A stretch of 9,851 nucleotides of DNA, from contig CADBTH010000153.1 in NCBI GenBank assembly GCA_902797495.1, positions 1 to 9,851 of the forward strand, written 5' to 3'. The translations under genes and the position numbers were made by a program. The notes below the pieces were generated by a model, which saw nothing but the letters and a program-made list of their open reading frames with translations, was not told the DNA's origin and did no database searches. Source of the stretch: an uncultured Ruminococcus sp. (GTDB lineage Bacteria > Bacillota > Clostridia > Oscillospirales > CAG-272). Of this stretch, positions 5,527 through 9,851 are shown piece after piece. The number at the start of each line of letters is the position of its first letter. Within the stretch, counting starts at the first letter, position 1.

Positions 5527-6996
5527 TTGAAAAACAGATATTTTAAAAACCTTGCCATACTGCTTTGCGCGGGCATGATACTGTCCCTCGCCTCGTGCAT
5601 AAGCTTCAACCGTCCGCCGAAGAAGGCGGAGACCGCCCCCGTCGAGGAAGAGAGCGGCGAAGACGCCGTGACGACCGACTATGACTACTATATAGTCGAA
5701 AACAACTTCATCCGCGAAAAGGACAAATATCTTAATATCATCGGAAGCGCGGATTACAACGGCGCGGCGTTCATGATAGCGACGCCCTCCCCCTCGCTGA
5801 TCGATCCCGACAACACTCCGACGGCGATGTCGAAGTTCGCCTACGACAGGCGCGAGGAGATAGCGAACAGATACAACGTCAAGATATCGTGCAAGACCGT
5901 CAGCGCGGACGCGATGTACGACGAGCTTCGCATCGCGTGCCTCGCGAACGACTTCTACGCCGACATGGTCATGATCCCTCAGTACATGGTACACACGTAC
6001 GTCGCGTCGGGGACTCTGATGAACATGAACAGTCTTCCCTTCCTCGATTTCGAATCGGGATACAACATGGAGACCGGAGTCGCCGCAGGCTCTGCGCTCT
6101 CCGCTTCATACGCCGCAGGATCGTGGACTTCTCTCGACCAGGGAGGTCTTCCCGCGGTATTCTTCAACAAAGAGCTCATCGCCGAAACGGGGCTTGAGGA
6201 CCCGTACGACCTCGTGCGGCGCGGCGAATGGACGTGGGACAAGTTCTTCACATACACCGCCGCCGTCTCTTCGATAAACGACTCGAGGGATCCGTCCCTT
6301 GCCGCAGTTTCGACTTACGGTATCGGCAACGACCCGGATTCCCTCGCGGACATGGTCTATTTCTCCGAGGGTAACAGGTTCATCCAATCGGGTCAGGGCG
6401 TGTACCCGTCGATTGAGATCAATACCGACGGCGCTTATCACGCGCTGAGCGACGCGAGGGCTCTCGTTTCCGATCCGCTGAAAGCCTCGCCCGAGAGCGC
6501 GATATCGTCCTTCGCCGAAGGAAAAGCTCTTTTCCTGATCGACAGACTCGACACGATGAATACGATCTCGAACTCCCGGGCCGTGTGGGGAATTCTTCCC
6601 CTTCCGAAGGCTTCCGCGGAGCAGGAAAAGTATTATTCACTCGTTCCGTGCGGATCGCTGATGTCAGCCGTTCCCGCAAACAGCACGGGAGCTGAAAAAG
6701 TCAGCAGGATAATGTCCGCGCTCAACGTCTGCTCTCTCGGTTATGCGACCGAAGCGTACCTTTCGGACTGCATGAACTACCGCCTGCGCGAAAACGAATC
6801 GATATTCTGCGTCGAAAAGATATGCTACGGCGCGGTATGGGATATGGCGTACACGGTCGGAGGGGGAGATGAGTCCGTGCAGAACGCGACCTATATGGGA
6901 TTCCGCAGCGCGGCGGCGGGAGACGCCGATCCCGCTTACTATTCCGACAATTACTCGTACGGCGCAATAGCCGCCGTCACAAGACTTTTTTCATAA
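5527..6996 (+). CDS. Family 1-type extracellular solute-binding lipoprotein
   Basis: From the TTG at 5527 this encodes 489 residues. It begins with a compact lipoprotein signal: Lys/Arg start, hydrophobic 9-20 and lipobox LASC with Cys24, so it should be lipid-anchored outside the membrane. An acidic linker follows (about 35-60). The body fits ABC-importer binding proteins of family 1 (sugar type): ANRYNVKISC (113-122), PAVFFNKELIAETGLEDP (209-226), GEWTWDKFFTYTAAV (233-247), SSFAEGKALFLIDRLDTM (328-345) and AVWGILPLPKASAEQEKYYS (352-371). An ATG at 5497 would add ten residues, but it coincides with the predicted transcription start and lacks a ribosome binding site. The gene is followed after 19 bases by a second binding protein, so they are probably co-transcribed. 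No permease or ATPase is adjacent. The ligand is unknown; sugar is suggested by family resemblance only. Confidence 0.85.
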   Translation: MKNRYFKNLAILLCAGMILSLASCISFNRPPKKAETAPVEEESGEDAVTTDYDYYIVENNFIREKDKYLNIIGSADYNGAAFMIATPSPSLIDPDNTPTAMSKFAYDRREEIANRYNVKISCKTVSADAMYDELRIACLANDFYADMVMIPQYMVHTYVASGTLMNMNSLPFLDFESGYNMETGVAAGSALSASYAAGSWTSLDQGGLPAVFFNKELIAETGLEDPYDLVRRGEWTWDKFFTYTAAVSSINDSRDPSLAAVSTYGIGNDPDSLADMVYFSEGNRFIQSGQGVYPSIEINTDGAYHALSDARALVSDPLKASPESAISSFAEGKALFLIDRLDTMNTISNSRAVWGILPLPKASAEQEKYYSLVPCGSLMSAVPANSTGAEKVSRIMSALNVCSLGYATEAYLSDCMNYRLRENESIFCVEKICYGAVWDMAYTVGGGDESVQNATYMGFRSAAAGDADPAYYSDNYSYGAIAAVTRLFS

Positions 6997-7015
6997 AACG
7001 GAGGAAGAGCTCAGG

Positions 7016-9655
7016 ATGTTCAAAAGAATCGCAGCCGCCGTTCTGTCGGTCGCGGTAGTGGGGTTACTATTCGTCCTGTTTTTCCAGAGAGGGACTGACA
7101 ACGCTCCCACAGACGATGCGGGAGAGGGCTTCACGGTCGGGGTCGGCAGACTGAACGGAAACTTTTCTCCGTTTTTCGAAGAGGACGACGGAGACCGCGA
7201 AGTAAAGGAGCTGATCCTTTCGAAAATGATGACCGCGGAGCGCGACACTTCCTTGTCGGCGTCTTACGATTCGCCCTGCGTCGCCGAGAGCTTCGAGGTT
7301 TTTTACGCGGACAAGGATCTGAACAGGACGGAAGAGTTCGCTGAAGGCGGTTACACCGCACTCTCGCTCGTCTTAAAACCCGACCTCGTTTTCTCAAACG
7401 GCAAACCTCTCACGGCGGACGACGCCGTGTTCACTCTGTACGCCATGCTCGATCCGCTCTCCGAATGCGACAAAACTCCTTTCGCCGCTCTCGCGGGATA
7501 CAACGACTACTCCTACGGGATCAAGGGCGTTTCCGAGGCAATGGCTAAAGGAAACGTGATAATCACGACCGACGTCGGAGACGTGCCCGCAGGCGGAGAC
7601 GGTTTCACAGATGCGGAAGCGGCGGATATGAGGGAGATACTTACCTCGTGCGGCGCGGAATACGCCGAAAGGATTAAGAGCTACGTACTTGACAAATACT
7701 GCACCGACGAGACCGTATCGTCCTACGTTTTCACGGGTATCACTCCCGACGACGTAAAGTCGAGCGAGGCTCTCTCAAACGCCTACGCGATGAGGATGTG
7801 GAACTACGGCGCGTTCCTCTACGATTACGTCGAAGACGCGGAGGGAGATCTCGTCGGGACGATCGACGCGCTCGGCAACATCGTCTATAAAACGACTTAC
7901 GAGGCGGCGATGGAGAGCGAAGGATACTTGAGCTACGTATACGACGGCGAAGGAGAGTACTCATACGACCCCTTTAAAAAAGAATACGTACCGGCAGAAG
8001 ACGACTATTTCGGGCAGAGGTATTCGAGGGTTCTCTCCGACAAATATATCCGCATCTCGAAGACCGCGCTTGCGGGATTCAGAGATACCGAGGGCAACAG
8101 CTACACGCTTCAGGGCGATTCGTTCCCGACCATGGCGGATTTCTTCAAAGTTATGAAGGAGTCGTACGTCACGGAAAACGGATTCGACTACGCGGATATG
8201 GAGAAGATAGAGAGCGTCGACGACTATTCCTTCTCGGAGGAGGCGATAAAGCAGTTCGCTCTCACCCACTCCGAGGGCGGCGACGTCACTGAGATCTTCG
8301 GCATAAAGACTGATACGGTGCAGACGGATAACGGCGAGCGGGAGCGCGTCACGCTCTACTTTACCGGAAACGATTTCAACACCGCGTACTACGCGAATTT
8401 CCCCGTCGTTTCAAAGAGCGCGTGCCTCGACGGATTCGAGGATCCGGACGCGAAGACGAACCCCGCCGGCGCGCCGATAGCATCGGCCTCGTTTTTTGAG
8501 CGGCTGAAGGATCCGTCGGTGTCCGCGGTATCGTGCGGCCCATACGTTTTCGATAAATACGACGCTGAGGGCGGCGAGGTCTTTCTCGTCTCGAACAGAA
8601 GCTTCGACGTCTTCGGCAAGGGTATCGCCGCGACGGAACGCGTCACGCTCAAGGATATTTCGGAAAAAGACGCGGTCTCCATGCTCTCGGACGGAGAGAT
8701 CATGCTGAGCCTCGCTCCCGTCACCAAAGATAACGCGGCGACCGCCGGGGACGACGAAAACGTAAAGACTGTCTATTATCCGAACGGATCTTACAAATAT
8801 ATTCTTATAAATCCCGCGCGCTACAAGCATATAGACGCAAGGCGCGCCATAGCGTCCGTCCTCGACGTCTCGCTTCTTTACTCCGAATCGACGAGCGCGG
8901 CGAGAGGATTCGTCCCCGTCTACTTCGACTCGTATACGGAAGAGCCTTTGATCCCTTACGACGGAAGCGGCGCATACGCCGCAAATGCGTTTGAATCCGC
9001 GGGATACACGAAAAACGACGCGGGAGAGCTGATCGACCCCTCGACGAAAGAAAAAGCCGTCTTCGATTTCTACCTCCTGCCCGAAGAGGAAGGCGGGAAA
9101 ACGGAACAGATGCTGAACGGCGCCGCAAATATCCTGCGCTCGCTCGGAGCCGACGCCGGGATCGTATACGACGCGGACCTCAAGACGAGAGTCTACTCGG
9201 AAGAGGATATCCCGATATTCGTTCTCGGATGGGAGATCGACCGCAACCTCTCCCTCTTCGAGAGATACGCCTACTCCTCGTCATCGAACGCCGTCAAGGG
9301 ATGCGGACTCGAAAAGCTCTATTCGATCGGGCAGATCGACACGATGGGCACGCTCTCCTACACGCTCCTCGACGGGAACGAAGCGACAACGACCCAGTCC
9401 GAGGCGGTAGAAGCCCTCGACAACACGATAAGGTTCGGACTCGCTTCTATCTCCCGCTCATCCCGAAACTCATATTTCGCCTGCGCCGCGGGTATCCTCG
9501 GAAATCTGACGATCGAGATACCGCTCTGCGAATACAACAACGCCTACCTCGTAAGACAGGACCTCGTCGATCAGTCGACGCTCTATCAGAGCCCGACTCC
9601 GGAAAAAGGCCCTCTGTCCGAGATATGGAACGTCCGCCTGACGGACGCAGACTGA
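7016..9655 (+). CDS. Large family 5-type (oligopeptide/nickel) ABC transporter substrate-binding protein
   Basis: This 879-residue protein is far longer than usual family 5 binding proteins (about 500-600; SBP_bac_5, PF00496). Diagnostic pieces are VLKPDLVFSNGKPLTADDAV (119-138), FTLYAMLDP (139-147), SCGPYVFDKYDAEGGEVFLV (506-525), then SNRSFD, KYILINPARYKHIDARRAIA (594-613), NAFESAGYTKNDAGELIDP (657-675) and the C-terminal VRQDLVD region (846-852). The stretch between the first and second pieces, about 150-500, is roughly 250 residues longer than normal. It is acidic and Tyr-rich (for example 300-345), and I cannot assign it to a family. Residues 5-23 form one hydrophobic helix after FKR, and there is no lipobox Cys, so it is probably membrane-anchored or cleaved rather than lipidated. 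GGAGG (7000-7004) is the ribosome binding site. It follows the first binding protein by 19 bases. Peptide binding is inferred from the family. Confidence 0.87.
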   Translation: MFKRIAAAVLSVAVVGLLFVLFFQRGTDNAPTDDAGEGFTVGVGRLNGNFSPFFEEDDGDREVKELILSKMMTAERDTSLSASYDSPCVAESFEVFYADKDLNRTEEFAEGGYTALSLVLKPDLVFSNGKPLTADDAVFTLYAMLDPLSECDKTPFAALAGYNDYSYGIKGVSEAMAKGNVIITTDVGDVPAGGDGFTDAEAADMREILTSCGAEYAERIKSYVLDKYCTDETVSSYVFTGITPDDVKSSEALSNAYAMRMWNYGAFLYDYVEDAEGDLVGTIDALGNIVYKTTYEAAMESEGYLSYVYDGEGEYSYDPFKKEYVPAEDDYFGQRYSRVLSDKYIRISKTALAGFRDTEGNSYTLQGDSFPTMADFFKVMKESYVTENGFDYADMEKIESVDDYSFSEEAIKQFALTHSEGGDVTEIFGIKTDTVQTDNGERERVTLYFTGNDFNTAYYANFPVVSKSACLDGFEDPDAKTNPAGAPIASASFFERLKDPSVSAVSCGPYVFDKYDAEGGEVFLVSNRSFDVFGKGIAATERVTLKDISEKDAVSMLSDGEIMLSLAPVTKDNAATAGDDENVKTVYYPNGSYKYILINPARYKHIDARRAIASVLDVSLLYSESTSAARGFVPVYFDSYTEEPLIPYDGSGAYAANAFESAGYTKNDAGELIDPSTKEKAVFDFYLLPEEEGGKTEQMLNGAANILRSLGADAGIVYDADLKTRVYSEEDIPIFVLGWEIDRNLSLFERYAYSSSSNAVKGCGLEKLYSIGQIDTMGTLSYTLLDGNEATTTQSEAVEALDNTIRFGLASISRSSRNSYFACAAGILGNLTIEIPLCEYNNAYLVRQDLVDQSTLYQSPTPEKGPLSEIWNVRLTDAD

Positions 9656-9666
9656 CGAACCGATCA

Positions 9667-9696
9667 TTACGCCGACTTCCCCCGAAGTCGGCGTAA
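9667..9696 (+). terminator. Strong hairpin after the binding-protein operon, terminator-like without a U-tract
   Basis: A perfect 13-base-pair stem, TTACGCCGACTTC (9667-9679) with GAAGTCGGCGTAA (9684-9696), has a CCCC loop and lies 12 bases after the stop codon. On the plus strand it is followed by A residues, and the nearest T-run is about 16 bases away (9713-9719). It is placed like a terminator but lacks the usual U-tract, so it may instead protect the mRNA 3' end. Confidence 0.5.
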
Positions 9697-9729
9697 AAAG
9701 ATTCATTTAATATTTTTTTGAAAAAAGGC

Positions 9730-9758
9730 TTGCATTTTTCAAAAGTCTATGGTATACT
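9730..9758 (+). promoter_or_regulatory. Promoter of tRNA-Glu
   Basis: A -35 TTGCAT (9730-9735), a 17-base spacer and a -10 TATACT (9753-9758) end 16 bases before the mature tRNA. The start would be near 9765. The -35 hexamer is the same as that of the binding-protein operon. Confidence 0.8.
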
Positions 9759-9774
9759 TAAAAAGCTCTGATAT

Positions 9775-9849
9775 GGCCCGTTGGTCAAGAGGCTAAGACA
9801 TCGCCCTCTCACGGCGAAAACATGGGTTCGATTCCCGTACGGGTCACCA
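9775..9849 (+). tRNA. tRNA-Glu (anticodon CTC)
   Basis: A full cloverleaf can be folded by eye. The acceptor stem is GGCCCGT with ACGGGTC (one G-U pair), and the D-arm is closed by GTC/GAC. The anticodon stem is TCGCC/GGCGA with loop CTCTCAC, giving anticodon CTC, which reads GAG. The T-arm is ATGGG/CCCGT with loop TTCGATT. The discriminator A is at 9846 and CCA is encoded (9847-9849). The sequence closely resembles Bacillus-type tRNA-Glu apart from the anticodon. The window ends two bases later, so any following tRNA genes are unseen. Confidence 0.96.
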
Positions 9850-9851
9850 AA

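Noticed and set aside
8411..9128. Open frames on the minus strand within the large binding-protein gene
   Set aside because: They are Arg/Ser-rich shadows with no ribosome binding sites or family motifs, inside a long gene with clear family 5 motifs.
9775..9851. tRNA 3' end as an integration site of a mobile element
   Set aside because: The window ends two bases after the CCA. No integrase and no repeat of the tRNA 3' end were seen in the window.

Overview
The window looks like chromosomal DNA from a Gram-positive, Clostridia-type bacterium (Bacillota), perhaps a gut or rumen Oscillospiraceae/Eubacteriales lineage. The grounds are strong AGGAGG-like ribosome binding sites, AT-rich intergenic gaps with sigma-A-type TTGNNN-17-TATNNT promoters between moderately GC-rich genes, U-tract terminators, a SleB-family wall hydrolase, a DUF1846 protein and large substrate-binding proteins. 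The genus cannot be fixed from the sequence. No insertion sequence, phage gene, CRISPR array or toxin-antitoxin pair is visible.

Layout, left to right. (1) 1-830, minus: the N-terminal 276 residues of a MATE-family efflux transporter, cut by the window edge. (2) 831-1069: an AT-rich divergent promoter region with a near-consensus promoter on each strand. (3) 1070-2557, plus: a DUF1846 protein with a P-loop-like motif, closed by a strong terminator. (4) 2725-3966, plus: a single-gene unit encoding a degenerate shikimate dehydrogenase-like domain fused to a shikimate kinase-like domain. Its promoter -35 overlaps the preceding U-tract, and a strong terminator follows. (5) 4205-4381, plus: a 58-residue charged protein of unknown function with its own promoter. 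It converges on (6) 4435-5361, minus: a secreted or membrane-anchored SleB-type cell-wall hydrolase. (7) 5527-6996 and 7016-9655, plus: a two-gene operon of a family 1 solute-binding lipoprotein and an unusually large family 5-type (peptide/nickel) binding protein, with no permease or ATPase beside them. (8) 9775-9849, plus: tRNA-Glu(CTC) with its own promoter.

The genes do not form one obvious pathway. Most are short, separately terminated units: detoxification/efflux, an uncharacterised P-loop protein, aromatic precursor metabolism, cell wall remodelling and extracellular solute capture. The points most worth following are the shikimate fusion with several altered substrate-binding positions and a palindrome over its promoter, the orphan pair of binding proteins from two different families, and the 58-residue protein. 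Nothing here proves a new system, and no database search was possible.
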